Origin: Gordonia humi
GTDB taxonomy: Bacteria > Actinomycetota > Actinomycetes > Mycobacteriales > Mycobacteriaceae
DNA: 64,000 nt
NCBI RefSeq assembly: GCF_014197435.1
Contig: NZ_JACIFP010000001.1
Location: 3,224,001 to 3,288,000, forward strand
Direction: 5' to 3'
The notes under the pieces are model-generated. The model had not been told where the DNA came from and did not search any database. It saw only the letters and a list, made by a program, of their open reading frames with translations. Of this stretch, positions 39,914-48,408 are shown piece by piece (position 1 is the first letter of the stretch; each line of letters begins with the position of its first letter). Made by a program: the position numbers and the translations under genes.

Positions 39914-41353
39914 ATGACGTCGGACACCGTCGCCGCGAAGCCACAGCCGCAACCCGCCTCGGGTGCTGCCATCGTCACAGTGATCGTGCTGTGCCTCGGC
40001 GGTCTGGTCGCATCCCTGATGCAGACGCTGATCGTCCCGATCCAGCCCCAGCTCCCCGATCTCATCGGAACCACGCGCAGCAATGCGTCGTGGATCATCA
40101 CCGCGACGCTGCTCGGCGGCGCCGTCGCCATGCCGGTCGCCGGTCGCCTCGGCGACATGTTCGGCAAGCGCAGAGTGCTGCTCGCCAGCGCGGTCCTCCT
40201 CGCGATCGGTTCGCTGATCCCGGCGATGACGTCGACGCTGATCCCGGTGGTCACCGGTCGCGCACTGCAGGGTCTGGCGATGGGCTTCATTCCGGTCGGC
40301 ATCAGCCTGATGCGCGAGGTGACCCCGCCGAAGATGACCGCGTTCGCTGTGTCGGCGATGAGTGCCACACTCGGTGTCGGCGGCGCGATCGGCATGCCGC
40401 TGTCGGCGTGGATCGCCGAGGCGTTCGACTGGCACATGCTGTTCTGGGTGTCGGTCGTGCTGGCGCTGGTCGTCGCCGCCCTGGTCTTCTTCGCCGTCCC
40501 GCCGGTGCATGACGCGGTCGGCGGACGCTTCGACTTCGTCGGCGCCGTCGCCCTGGCCGTCGGTCTGTGCAGCACCCTGATCGCCGTCACGAAGGGCAAC
40601 GACTGGGGGTGGCTGTCGGGAACCACCGTCGCGTTCTTCCTCGTCGGCGTCGTCGTGCTCCTGCTGTGGGGCTTCGCCGAGCTCCGCGTGTCGAGTCCGC
40701 TGGTCGACCTGCGCACCACCGCCAAGCCGTCGGTCCTGCTGACCAATATCGCGGCCGTAGCGGTCGGCTTCGGCATGATGGCCCAGGCCATCGTCATCCC
40801 GCTGCTGATGCAGCTCCCCGAGGCCGCCGGCGGCATGGGCCAGTCGATCCTGCACGCCGGTCTGTGGATGGCCCCGGGCGGTCTGATGATGATGGTCTTC
40901 GCCCCGGTGTCCGGCTATCTGATGAACACCATCGGCGCCAAGTTCACACTGGCCATCGGCGCGGCCGTCCTCGGCGTCGGCTACCTGTTCGGCTTCCTGC
41001 TGATGAACGCCCCGTGGCAGCTGGCCCTCGCATCGGTGATCGTCTCCGCAGGCGTCGGCATCGGATACGCCGCCATGCCGACGTTGATCATGAACGCGGT
41101 CCCGATCACCGAGGCCGGTGCGGCGGTGGGTCTCAACGGACTGATGCGCTCCATCGGCACGACGACCTCGTCCGCCGTGATGGGCGTCCTGCTCGGCTCG
41201 GCGATCCCGACGCACTCGCACTTCCAGATCTGCTTCATCGTCGGGGCGGTCGCCGCCTTCGTCGGCGTCGCCATCACGCTGGTGATCCCGTCCGTGAAGC
41301 GCAAGGAGGAGAGCGTGCTCGCCCCGGCCCCGACCGCGAAGACCATGAGCTGA
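39914..41353 (+). CDS. MFS transporter, DHA2 (14-helix) drug-exporter type
   Basis: 479 residues with about 14 hydrophobic helices. MFS motif A is AGRLGDMFGKRRVLL; the first helix carries SLMQTLIVPIQPQLPDL; a motif-C-like glycine-rich stretch GVGGAIGMPLSAWIAEAFDW lies in helix 5. DHA2 proteins export drugs, dyes and lipophilic compounds using the proton gradient. GAAGGA lies upstream of ATG 39914. Regulation by the divergent MarR protein is inferred from layout and the dyad in the promoter. Ends at a 21-bp-stem terminator. Confidence 0.9.
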   Translation: MTSDTVAAKPQPQPASGAAIVTVIVLCLGGLVASLMQTLIVPIQPQLPDLIGTTRSNASWIITATLLGGAVAMPVAGRLGDMFGKRRVLLASAVLLAIGSLIPAMTSTLIPVVTGRALQGLAMGFIPVGISLMREVTPPKMTAFAVSAMSATLGVGGAIGMPLSAWIAEAFDWHMLFWVSVVLALVVAALVFFAVPPVHDAVGGRFDFVGAVALAVGLCSTLIAVTKGNDWGWLSGTTVAFFLVGVVVLLLWGFAELRVSSPLVDLRTTAKPSVLLTNIAAVAVGFGMMAQAIVIPLLMQLPEAAGGMGQSILHAGLWMAPGGLMMMVFAPVSGYLMNTIGAKFTLAIGAAVLGVGYLFGFLLMNAPWQLALASVIVSAGVGIGYAAMPTLIMNAVPITEAGAAVGLNGLMRSIGTTTSSAVMGVLLGSAIPTHSHFQICFIVGAVAAFVGVAITLVIPSVKRKEESVLAPAPTAKTMS

Positions 41354-41363
41354 CCCCGTTCGT

Positions 41364-41414
41364 CACACCGCGGCCCGCCCGATCTCGTACGCCGATCGGG
41401 CGGGCCGCGGTGTG
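41364..41414. terminator. bidirectional terminator with 21-bp stem
   Basis: Arms 41364-41384 and 41394-41414 are perfect complements (inner part CGGCCCGCCCGATC) with a 9-nt loop. It lies between the convergent exporter gene and the glutathione-transferase-fold gene. Confidence 0.9.
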
Positions 41415-41430
41415 TGCGCGACGCTCGGGC

Positions 41431-42438
41431 CTACAGCGGTGCGGGTGCGGTCCCCGTCCCGAACGGCGAACCACCGAGCTTCTCGCGGCCGTGATCGGTG
41501 TTCCAGTTGGTCAGGTCCGGTCCCTTCGGGACGATGCCCGACGGATTGATGTCCCGGTGCACCTCGTAGTAGTGGCTCTTGATGTGGTCGAAGTTCGTGC
41601 AGTCGCCGAACCCCGGCGTCTGGTAGAGGTCACGGGCGTACGCCCAGAGCACCGGCATCTCCGACAGCTTGGACCGATTGCATTTGAAGTGACCGTGGTA
41701 GACGGGATCGAACCTGGCCAGAGTGGTGAACAGGCGGACATCGGCTTCGGTGATCGTGTCGCCGACGAGGTAGCGCTGGTTCTCGAGACGCTCGCTCAAC
41801 CAGTCCAGCGCCGCGAACAGCTGATCGTAGGCCGCGTCGTAGGACTCCTGCGATCCGGCGAAACCGCACCGGTAGACACCGTTGTTGACGTCGCGGTACA
41901 CGCGCTTGTTGACCTCGTCGATCTCGGCGCGCAGATCCTCCGGATACAGCTGCGGCGCGCCGTCGCGGTGGAACTCGACCCACTCGGTCTCGAAGTCGAT
42001 GGTGATCTGCGGGAAGTCGTTCGTGACGACCGCTCCGGTCGGGACGTCGACGATGGCCGGGACGGTGATCCCCTTCTCGTATCCGGGGACACGCGCGAAG
42101 TACGCGTCCTGCAGTCGCGGGATGCCCAGCACCGGGTCCACCCCGCCCGGATCGAGGTCGAACGTCCACGACCGCTTGTCGTGGGTCGGTCCGCACACGC
42201 CCATGCTGATCGCGTTCTCCAGACCGAGCAGGCGCCGCACGATGATGGTGCGGTTGGCCCACGGGCAGGCGTACGAGACCACGAGGCGATACCGGTCGGC
42301 TTCGACGGGATAGCCGTCGGCGGCGTCGCGGGTGATCCGGGTCTCGATGTAGCGGGTGTCCCGTTCGTACGGCTGATTCGCCGTCACGTACGTGTCGTGT
42401 TCTGCGCTGTCGTGTTCTGCGCTGTCGTGTTCTGCCAT
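41431..42438 (-). CDS. glutathionyl-hydroquinone reductase-like (Xi-class GST fold) protein
   Basis: 335 residues. The Xi-class signature is VVSYACPWANRTIIVRRLLGLE with the catalytic Cys in CPWA, followed by GGVDPVLGIPRLQDAYF, VPAIVDVPTGAVVTNDFPQI and the C-terminal helical domain with FTTLARFDPVYHGHFKCNR. E. coli YqjG and yeast ECM4 reduce S-glutathionyl hydroquinones. Mycolata make mycothiol, not glutathione, so the physiological thiol is probably mycothiol; that is inference. The N-terminus has a three-fold AEHDS repeat from a 15-bp DNA repeat. GAAGGGA precedes ATG 42438. Confidence 0.9.
   Translation of the reverse strand: MAEHDSAEHDSAEHDTYVTANQPYERDTRYIETRITRDAADGYPVEADRYRLVVSYACPWANRTIIVRRLLGLENAISMGVCGPTHDKRSWTFDLDPGGVDPVLGIPRLQDAYFARVPGYEKGITVPAIVDVPTGAVVTNDFPQITIDFETEWVEFHRDGAPQLYPEDLRAEIDEVNKRVYRDVNNGVYRCGFAGSQESYDAAYDQLFAALDWLSERLENQRYLVGDTITEADVRLFTTLARFDPVYHGHFKCNRSKLSEMPVLWAYARDLYQTPGFGDCTNFDHIKSHYYEVHRDINPSGIVPKGPDLTNWNTDHGREKLGGSPFGTGTAPAPL
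42393..42437 (-). repeat. 15-bp coding repeat at the start of the GST-fold gene
   Basis: Three units of TGTCGTGTTCTGCGC (+ strand) encode AEHDS-type pentapeptides directly after the start codon; the last unit runs into the ATG. In-frame copy changes would vary only the N-terminal tail. Confidence 0.9.
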
Positions 42439-42457
42439 CGGCTCGTCCCTTCTGGAT

Positions 42458-43063
42458 TCACATGCCCTCGAAGGCGCGGCCGAGTTCGACGTCGACGTCG
42501 ATCAGCCGGGCCTTCTTGATCTCTGGTTTGTCGACCTCGTCCGCGACGAATTTGGCGATGACACGCCGGATCTCGTCGTCGACCTGAGCGATGGTCCGGA
42601 TGATGGATCCACGCATGGTGTCCGACGAGACGTCGACGATCACGTCGCGAGGACGCGGTTTGGCCACTTCGATGCGCAGTTGCAGCGGTTCGGCGCAGCG
42701 AACGGTCAGCGGGAGGGTCACCAGTCCGGTGACGTCGTAGCGGATGCGGTCGAGTTTCAGGTCGACCAGCAGCGCGATCTTGAGCGGGAGCTCCACGACG
42801 AAGGTGATGGTCTCGGCGACGTTCCGTCGGATCCGCGGTTCGGCGATCGACACGTCGGCTTCGACCCTGGCGACCCCGCCCGGACCGACGAGCAGCGGCC
42901 CCACCTGGAACGACTCCCCCGCGACCGATGCGAACGCCGACCCGATCCTGTCCTCGGTGACCGCCACCTCGAAGAACCGGCGCCCGAACTGCTCGTACGT
43001 CATATAGGTGCGGCCGTCGTCGCTCACCGACGGCATCTGCTCCGAGATCGCATTGTCTGCCAC
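42458..43063 (-). CDS. conserved hypothetical protein (DUF2505-like)
   Basis: About 201 residues, no signal peptide or membrane helix. It contains alternating beta strands: FEVAVTEDRIGSAFASV, ARVEADVSIAEPRIRRNVAE, ITFVVELPLKIALLVDLKLDRIRYDVTGLV (split over 92-122) and LRIEVAKPRPRDVIVDVSSD. This resembles large beta-rich lipid-binding-like proteins of mycolata, but I cannot assign a function. The start is uncertain: GTG 43063, TTG 43081 and ATG 43036 are all in frame; ATG 43036 has GGAG only 3 nt before it. It lies 19 bp upstream of the GST-fold gene, perhaps in the same transcript. Confidence 0.6.
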   Translation of the reverse strand: MADNAISEQMPSVSDDGRTYMTYEQFGRRFFEVAVTEDRIGSAFASVAGESFQVGPLLVGPGGVARVEADVSIAEPRIRRNVAETITFVVELPLKIALLVDLKLDRIRYDVTGLVTLPLTVRCAEPLQLRIEVAKPRPRDVIVDVSSDTMRGSIIRTIAQVDDEIRRVIAKFVADEVDKPEIKKARLIDVDVELGRAFEGM

Positions 43064-43102
43064 CCATACATCGTGGCCCAAAGCACTCGAATTGACTAGG
43101 TG

Positions 43103-43606
43103 TCAGCGTCGGCTGGCGTCCGGAACCGGTGCCGGACAGCGGGTTCCGGGGAACGTCGAGAGTTCGAAATGCCACCACTCGTTGTCGAAGGAACGGCACA
43201 GTCCGTAGCGGTTCCCGTTGCGCTGCAGCCAGGCCGCCCCGGCCCGCGGTCCGACGTCGACGGCGCGGCCGGTCACATGGGTCGACTCGTTGGGCGGCAG
43301 CACCCAGCGACGGGCGATCGCCGGGCTTCCGTAGTCGCGGACGCCCTGCCGCCACAGCCGGTTCTGTTCGGCGCGCGATCGCTTGCCCGATGTGATGGAC
43401 AGCGGCACGCCGGACCGCTGCGCGTCCTGCTTCGCCAGCGTGTAGGCCACCGCGAGTTCGGGAGTGAGGCCGCCGGTGCCCGCCGCGAGCGGAATCCCGA
43501 GAACGCGGGCGGGCGGCGCGGCATCCGCCTGCCCGGCCGCCGCGACTCCCGCCGCGAGACCGACGACCGACACCAGCACGGCCACCACCACTGCTCGAAC
43601 ACGCAT
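43103..43606 (-). CDS. secreted M15-type D-Ala-D-Ala carboxypeptidase (VanY-like)
   Basis: 167 residues. A signal peptide (RVRAVVVAVLVSVVGLAAG, cleavage near ADAA, residue 29) precedes a compact peptidase domain. Zinc-site motifs of family M15 are present: STHVTGRAVDVG (SxHxxGxAxD) and EWWHFE (WH). An upstream helix carries ITSGKRSRAEQNRLW. It should trim peptidoglycan stem peptides outside the membrane. TAGTCT at 43613-43618 (minus strand) lies 6 nt before ATG 43606, so the message is probably leaderless. The upstream helR stop is only 10 bp away. Confidence 0.9.
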   Translation of the reverse strand: MRVRAVVVAVLVSVVGLAAGVAAAGQADAAPPARVLGIPLAAGTGGLTPELAVAYTLAKQDAQRSGVPLSITSGKRSRAEQNRLWRQGVRDYGSPAIARRWVLPPNESTHVTGRAVDVGPRAGAAWLQRNGNRYGLCRSFDNEWWHFELSTFPGTRCPAPVPDASRR

Positions 43607-43612
43607 GCGCCG

Positions 43613-43618
43613 AGACTA
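43613..43618 (-). promoter_or_regulatory. -10 box of leaderless VanY-like gene
   Basis: TAGTCT on the minus strand, 6 nt before the ATG at 43606; it overlaps the end of helR. Confidence 0.5.
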
Positions 43619-45772
43619 CCCCGGATCGAGGACTCGGCTCTCGTCGGCGGGACCCAGCACCACCAGTTCCCGAGTGGATCGCGTCATCGCGACGTAGCGG
43701 TCCACCGCACCGGCGACGCCGTCGCCGAACCGTGCGGGATCGACGAGCACGACGAGGTCGAACTCGAGCCCCTTCGCCGTGCTCGGGCTCAGTGACGCGA
43801 CCCGCGCCCGGACACGGAAGGCGGGCGCCCCGATCACGCAGACCGTGCCCTCACGGTGTGCGTCCAGCCAGTCCGCGACGACCGTGTCGAGATCGGCGAT
43901 GCGTCCGCGGCGCACCGGGATCCCGGTGGCACGCACCGACGACGGGACGTTCGCGTCCGGCAGCACAGCCCGGATGACCGGTGCCGCGGCGTTCATGATC
44001 TCCCGCGGGGTGCGGTAGTTGACGGTGAGCGTGGCGATCCGCGCCCGGCCGATCCCGACCCGCCGCAGCCGCTGCGGCCAGCTCTCGACGAATCCGTCCC
44101 GCGCCTGCGCTCGATCGCCGACGATCGTGAAGCTTCCAGACGGGCAGCGGTCGACGAGCATGCGCCACTGCGCGTCGGTGAGTTCCTGTGCCTCGTCGAC
44201 GACGATGTGCGCGAACGGTCCGGCGAGCGCGTCGGGTTCGGGTCGGTCGAGTCCCGCGTCGTCGACGATGACGCTCTGAATGTCCTCGGCGCGCAGCATC
44301 GACACGAGCGCCTCACCGTCATCGGACGAGGTGATCAGATCCTCGACGACGCGGTCCATCGCGCGCCGCCGCTGTGCGGTCTCGGCCCGGTTTCGGGCGG
44401 TGCGGCGGGCCGCGTCGGGATCGCCGAGGCGACGGCGTGCGGCGTCGAGCAGCGGCAGGTCGGCGACCGTCCAGGCTCGCGGGCGGTCCCGTTGGAGTGC
44501 GCGCACCTGCTCGACGGTCAGGTGCGGCGCGCACCGTCGCAGGTATGCGGGCACGCTCCACAGATCCGACACGAGATCCTCGGGGTCGATGACCGGCCAC
44601 ACCCGACCGAAGGCGACGGCCAGGTCTCGGTTCCTCGCGGGTTCGGTGCGCAGCACCGCGGGCGGGACGTCGTCGTATCCGTCGACGACGATGTCGAGCA
44701 GAGCCTCCCACACCTCGGCGCGCGCCTCGTTGTGCGGCACTCCGGGTTCGGCCGCGGCGATCGCCTCGGCCCAGTCGGTCCGGTCGATCCGGACCTCGCC
44801 GTAGGCGGTGTCGACGTCCGTGGCGTCGCGCGGCGGCTCTTCGTAGAAGCGCACGGCGGGTTCGACGGCGGCGATCATCGCGACCGTCGCCTTGAGCGCC
44901 GCGATCTCCGGGTCGGGCTCCGCCGGGAGGTCCTCGCCGCCCGGAACCATCTCGGCCACCGTGCATGTCGTGACACCGTCCTCCCCGAGACTCGGCAGCA
45001 CGTCGGCGATGTACGACAGGTACGGCCGATGCGGTCCGACCACGAGGATCCGTCCCCGACCGCCCTGCAGGCGCGGGTCGGCGTACAGCAGATAGGCGGC
45101 CCGGTGCAGAGCGACGACGGTCTTGCCGGTGCCGGGTCCGCCGTCGACGACGAGCGCCCCGTGCGAGGATGCGCGGATCGCCGCGTCCTGGTCGGCGGCG
45201 ATGGTGGCCAGGACCGACGTCATCGTCGCCGACCGACTCGCGCCCAGGCTCGCGATGAACGACGACTGGGCGTCGAGGGCCGCCGCACCGGTGTCGTCGA
45301 AGTCGAATCGCTCGTCCCAGTAGTCGATCACCCGCCCGCGCGACCACCGGTAGTGGCGCCTGCTCACGATGCCCGCGGGGTCGGCGACGGTCGCCGCGAA
45401 GAACGGCGCCGCCTCGGGTGTGCGCCAGTCGACGAGCAGCGTGGTCCCGTCGGCGTCGGTGAGGCCGATGCGCCCGATGTACATCGGGGCTCCGTCGGCG
45501 GGAACTGTTCGGCCGAGCACCAGATCGCCGCCGAGCGCGCGGAGACGACGCCTGCGCGCTTCGAGTCGGCGGATCTCCAGGTCGCGTTCCACCCCGCCTG
45601 CCCCGCGTAGATCGGTGATGCGGCGGGCCGCGTCGAGATCGGCCTCGGATTCGGCCAGCTGCTCGGCGACACGGAGCCCGATCGCCGTCAACCGCTCCTC
45701 GTCGTGGCCGATCACGACGGGGTCGGATTTGGTGGGAGAGGTGTGGCTGAGGTCGAAGACAGTGCTGGTCAC
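43616..45772 (-). CDS. helR: HelR, RNA polymerase-recycling motor ATPase (rifamycin resistance)
   Basis: 718 residues, UvrD-like superfamily 1 motor of the HelD/HelR group. An N-terminal antiparallel coiled coil (about 24-82, DEERLTAIGLRVAEQLAESE, DLEIRRLEARRRRLRALGG) is the arm that enters the RNA polymerase secondary channel. Walker A GGPGTGKT is at 211-218, Walker B in HIVVDEAQELTDAQW, later motifs GDRAQA, VNYRTPREI and STAKGLEFDLVVLV. HelR displaces rifampicin from stalled polymerase in mycobacteria and Streptomyces. The gene is preceded by a rifamycin-associated element. GTG 45772 has AAAGGG 5 nt upstream. Confidence 0.9.
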   Translation of the reverse strand: MTSTVFDLSHTSPTKSDPVVIGHDEERLTAIGLRVAEQLAESEADLDAARRITDLRGAGGVERDLEIRRLEARRRRLRALGGDLVLGRTVPADGAPMYIGRIGLTDADGTTLLVDWRTPEAAPFFAATVADPAGIVSRRHYRWSRGRVIDYWDERFDFDDTGAAALDAQSSFIASLGASRSATMTSVLATIAADQDAAIRASSHGALVVDGGPGTGKTVVALHRAAYLLYADPRLQGGRGRILVVGPHRPYLSYIADVLPSLGEDGVTTCTVAEMVPGGEDLPAEPDPEIAALKATVAMIAAVEPAVRFYEEPPRDATDVDTAYGEVRIDRTDWAEAIAAAEPGVPHNEARAEVWEALLDIVVDGYDDVPPAVLRTEPARNRDLAVAFGRVWPVIDPEDLVSDLWSVPAYLRRCAPHLTVEQVRALQRDRPRAWTVADLPLLDAARRRLGDPDAARRTARNRAETAQRRRAMDRVVEDLITSSDDGEALVSMLRAEDIQSVIVDDAGLDRPEPDALAGPFAHIVVDEAQELTDAQWRMLVDRCPSGSFTIVGDRAQARDGFVESWPQRLRRVGIGRARIATLTVNYRTPREIMNAAAPVIRAVLPDANVPSSVRATGIPVRRGRIADLDTVVADWLDAHREGTVCVIGAPAFRVRARVASLSPSTAKGLEFDLVVLVDPARFGDGVAGAVDRYVAMTRSTRELVVLGPADESRVLDPG

Positions 45773-45816
45773 AGGGCCCTTTCATCGAGGAGAGGCACCA
45801 TTGTGCACCCTCGCCA

Positions 45817-45835
45817 CGGCCTTGCCGCAAGCCCC
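45817..45835 (-). promoter_or_regulatory. rifamycin-associated element (RAE) upstream of helR
   Basis: Read on the minus strand: GGGGCTTGCGGCAAGGCCG, a 19-bp imperfect dyad that differs from the remembered RAE consensus only at its last base. TTGCGG within it can serve as -35 with CACAAT 19 nt downstream as -10. RAEs confer rifamycin induction on resistance genes in actinomycetes. Confidence 0.85.
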
Positions 45836-45885
45836 GATCCGCGATATACAGTGAAGTGGGACAGACGAGTTCGACGACGCGTCCG

Positions 45886-48408
45886 CTACCTCCGTCGCAG
45901 CCTCCAGTACACGAATCCGGCGAGGACCACAGCCATCGCGGCCAGTGCGCCGTAGCCGATCGCGCTATGGGCCGCCGACGGCTCCCAGAACGGATACATG
46001 ATCGGATCGTCGCGGCTGGCGCGGTCGACGGGGTTGACCTGCGACACGTCGGGCGCGATGTACGGGACGTCGACCGCCTGGGCCGCATTGGCGAATCCCC
46101 AATAGGTGGGCAGTAGATAGGTGAACGGCGTGACGACCGCCGAACTGATCGCGATGACTCCACCGGACAGGACCAGCTGCACCATGACGACGATGACCAG
46201 CGGCGGCATCGTCTGCTCGCTCGATCCGACCGCAGCCGAGATCGCCAGTCCGACGAGGACGCCCACCCACGCGACGGTCGCGACCGCGAGGAACAGCGTC
46301 AGCGCGGGCGGGAGCATCGGATACGCGGTGCCCGGTTCGGTCACGTCGTCGGCCGTCGGCATGGCGCGCAGCCCGTAGACGATCCCGATCATCACCGCGG
46401 CCTGCAGGGGCGCCACCGCGCAGAACACGGCGATCTTGGCCGCCAGATACGCGGCCGGACGGAGGCCGACGGCGCGTTCGCGTTCGTAGATCCCGCGTTC
46501 GGCGACGAGGTCGCGCACGGCCAGTGCCGTGCCCATGAACGCCGCCCCGATCACCAACACGGTCAGCAGTTGAAGCACTTCGCCGACATCGTCCGGCGGC
46601 GGACCCTTCATGTCCGGCCGGGTGAATCCCTTGTCCCCCGGCACCACCAGCACCAGCAGGCCGAGCACGATCGGCATCACGAGGAGGACGGCCAGATATC
46701 CGCGGTCGGAGACGATCAGTCGGATCTGCCGCCTGCCGAGGGTGCTCAGCTGACGGGTCACGCCGGCGCGCGCGATCTTCGGGGTGGGTCCGGGCGGAGT
46801 CGACGGCGGTGGGGCCGCCTCTCGCGGATGACGCATCCGATAGGCGGCCCACGCGCGCTCCGGCTGCTCGGCGACGTGGGCGAAGATCTCGGCCCAGTCG
46901 GTGGTGCCCATCTCCGCCGCGACGTCGCCGGGTGCCCCGCAGAACGCGGTCCTGCCGCCCGGGGCCAGGAGCAGGACCTGATCGCACAGGCTCAGGTAGG
47001 TGAGCGAGTGCGTCACCACCAGCACCACGCGGCCGGCGTCGGCCAGGCGACGCAGCGTCCGCATCACCTGTTGGTCCAGGGCCGGATCCAGGCCGGAGGT
47101 CGGCTCGTCCAGGATCAGCAGCGACGGTCCCGTCAGCAGTTCCATGGCGACCGAGGCACGTTTGCGCTGTCCGCCGGAGAGTGTGTCCACGCGCGTGTCG
47201 ACGTGATCGGTCAGCTGCAGTTCGGCGAGCACGCCGTCGATCACCTCGTCACGGTCGGACGTCGACAGGTCCTTCGGGAGTCGCAGCTCGGCCGCGTACC
47301 GCAGCGCCTGGCGCAATGTCAGCCGACCGTGCAGGACGTCGTCCTGCGGCACCATCCCGATGCGTGAGCGCAACGCCTCGTACTCGGCGTGCACGCCGCG
47401 CCCTTCGAAGGTCACCGCGCCGACGGTCGGCGTGTTCAGCCCGGCCACGATTCTGGACGCCGTCGACTTGCCTGCGCCGGACGGACCGATGATCGCCGTC
47501 AGCGTGCCCGGGGCGGCCGCGAACGACACGTCGTCGAGCAGCTTCTTCCCGTCGACGGTGAGCCCGACGCCGGTCACGGCGAGACCGCCGGACACCGACG
47601 CCTGGGGCCGCCCGCGGGTCAGGGCGCCCGCGGACACGACGAAGTCGGAGTTGCCGATGGTGACGACGTCGTTCTCGGCGAGTCGCTGCGAGGACGTCCG
47701 GCGACCGTTGACGAAGGTGCCGTTGACACTGCGCAGGTCCTCCAGGAGCAGTCCCTGCGGGGTCGACGTCAGACGCGCGTGATGGCGGGAGGCGAGGACG
47801 TCGCTGACGACGATGTCGTTGTCGGGGGTCCGGCCGATGGTCGTGACGCCGCTGACCGCGATGGACTCGTGTCCGCGCTGCTCGCCCGGCACCTCGTAGA
47901 TGGCCGACGCGTTCTGGTGCAGTGCGGCCAGGTGCGGCGCCTGCGGCAGGGCACCGAATCGCGGCGGCGCCTGGTGGTATCCGCCGGGCGGCGCCTGCGC
48001 GGGAGTCGGCGCGGTTCCCGGTGCGCGTCCGGGCCGCGGCGCCGGCGCCCGCCCGGGCGTCGGCGGGCGCTGCGGGAACGACGGCGGCGCACCGCTGCTC
48101 GCCTGCGGCGCCACCTCGACGATCGGTCCGGCGGTGCCGTCGCCGAGCCGGATCCGCAGCTGCCGGTCCGCGCGCAGACGGGCGATGCGTCCGCCGTCGA
48201 GGTAGAAGCCGTTGGTGCTCCCCCTGTCGACGATCCACCAGGCGCCGTCGACGAATTCGAACGCCAGATGCGTCCGAGAGACCAGGGGGTGGTTCACGAC
48301 CACGTCGTTCTCGGGGGTGCGCCCCAACGTCGCCGGGGACGTCCGCAGCACCTGGGGCCGGGACTGCGCCATGCGAACCGACAGCGGGGCGATCAGAGTG
48401 GCGGTCAT
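45886..48408 (-). CDS. FHA-domain ABC transporter (ATPase-permease fusion), Rv1747-like
   Basis: 840 residues. Order: FHA1 (about 20-98; LGRTPENDVVVNHPLVSRTH, STNGFYL), a Pro/Gly-rich linker (102-165), FHA2 (about 178-262; IGRTPDNDIVVSDVLASRHH, SVNGTFVNG), ABC ATPase (285-505; Walker A GPSGAGKST 308-316, signature LSGGQRKRAS, Walker B LILDEPTSGLDP) and an ABC-2 permease with six helices (about 560-840). This is the layout of Rv1747, whose FHA domains bind the kinase PknF and whose own threonines are phosphorylated. The exported substrate is unknown. Its ATG overlaps the upstream exporter stop (ATGA). Confidence 0.93.
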   Translation of the reverse strand: MTATLIAPLSVRMAQSRPQVLRTSPATLGRTPENDVVVNHPLVSRTHLAFEFVDGAWWIVDRGSTNGFYLDGGRIARLRADRQLRIRLGDGTAGPIVEVAPQASSGAPPSFPQRPPTPGRAPAPRPGRAPGTAPTPAQAPPGGYHQAPPRFGALPQAPHLAALHQNASAIYEVPGEQRGHESIAVSGVTTIGRTPDNDIVVSDVLASRHHARLTSTPQGLLLEDLRSVNGTFVNGRRTSSQRLAENDVVTIGNSDFVVSAGALTRGRPQASVSGGLAVTGVGLTVDGKKLLDDVSFAAAPGTLTAIIGPSGAGKSTASRIVAGLNTPTVGAVTFEGRGVHAEYEALRSRIGMVPQDDVLHGRLTLRQALRYAAELRLPKDLSTSDRDEVIDGVLAELQLTDHVDTRVDTLSGGQRKRASVAMELLTGPSLLILDEPTSGLDPALDQQVMRTLRRLADAGRVVLVVTHSLTYLSLCDQVLLLAPGGRTAFCGAPGDVAAEMGTTDWAEIFAHVAEQPERAWAAYRMRHPREAAPPPSTPPGPTPKIARAGVTRQLSTLGRRQIRLIVSDRGYLAVLLVMPIVLGLLVLVVPGDKGFTRPDMKGPPPDDVGEVLQLLTVLVIGAAFMGTALAVRDLVAERGIYERERAVGLRPAAYLAAKIAVFCAVAPLQAAVMIGIVYGLRAMPTADDVTEPGTAYPMLPPALTLFLAVATVAWVGVLVGLAISAAVGSSEQTMPPLVIVVMVQLVLSGGVIAISSAVVTPFTYLLPTYWGFANAAQAVDVPYIAPDVSQVNPVDRASRDDPIMYPFWEPSAAHSAIGYGALAAMAVVLAGFVYWRLRRR

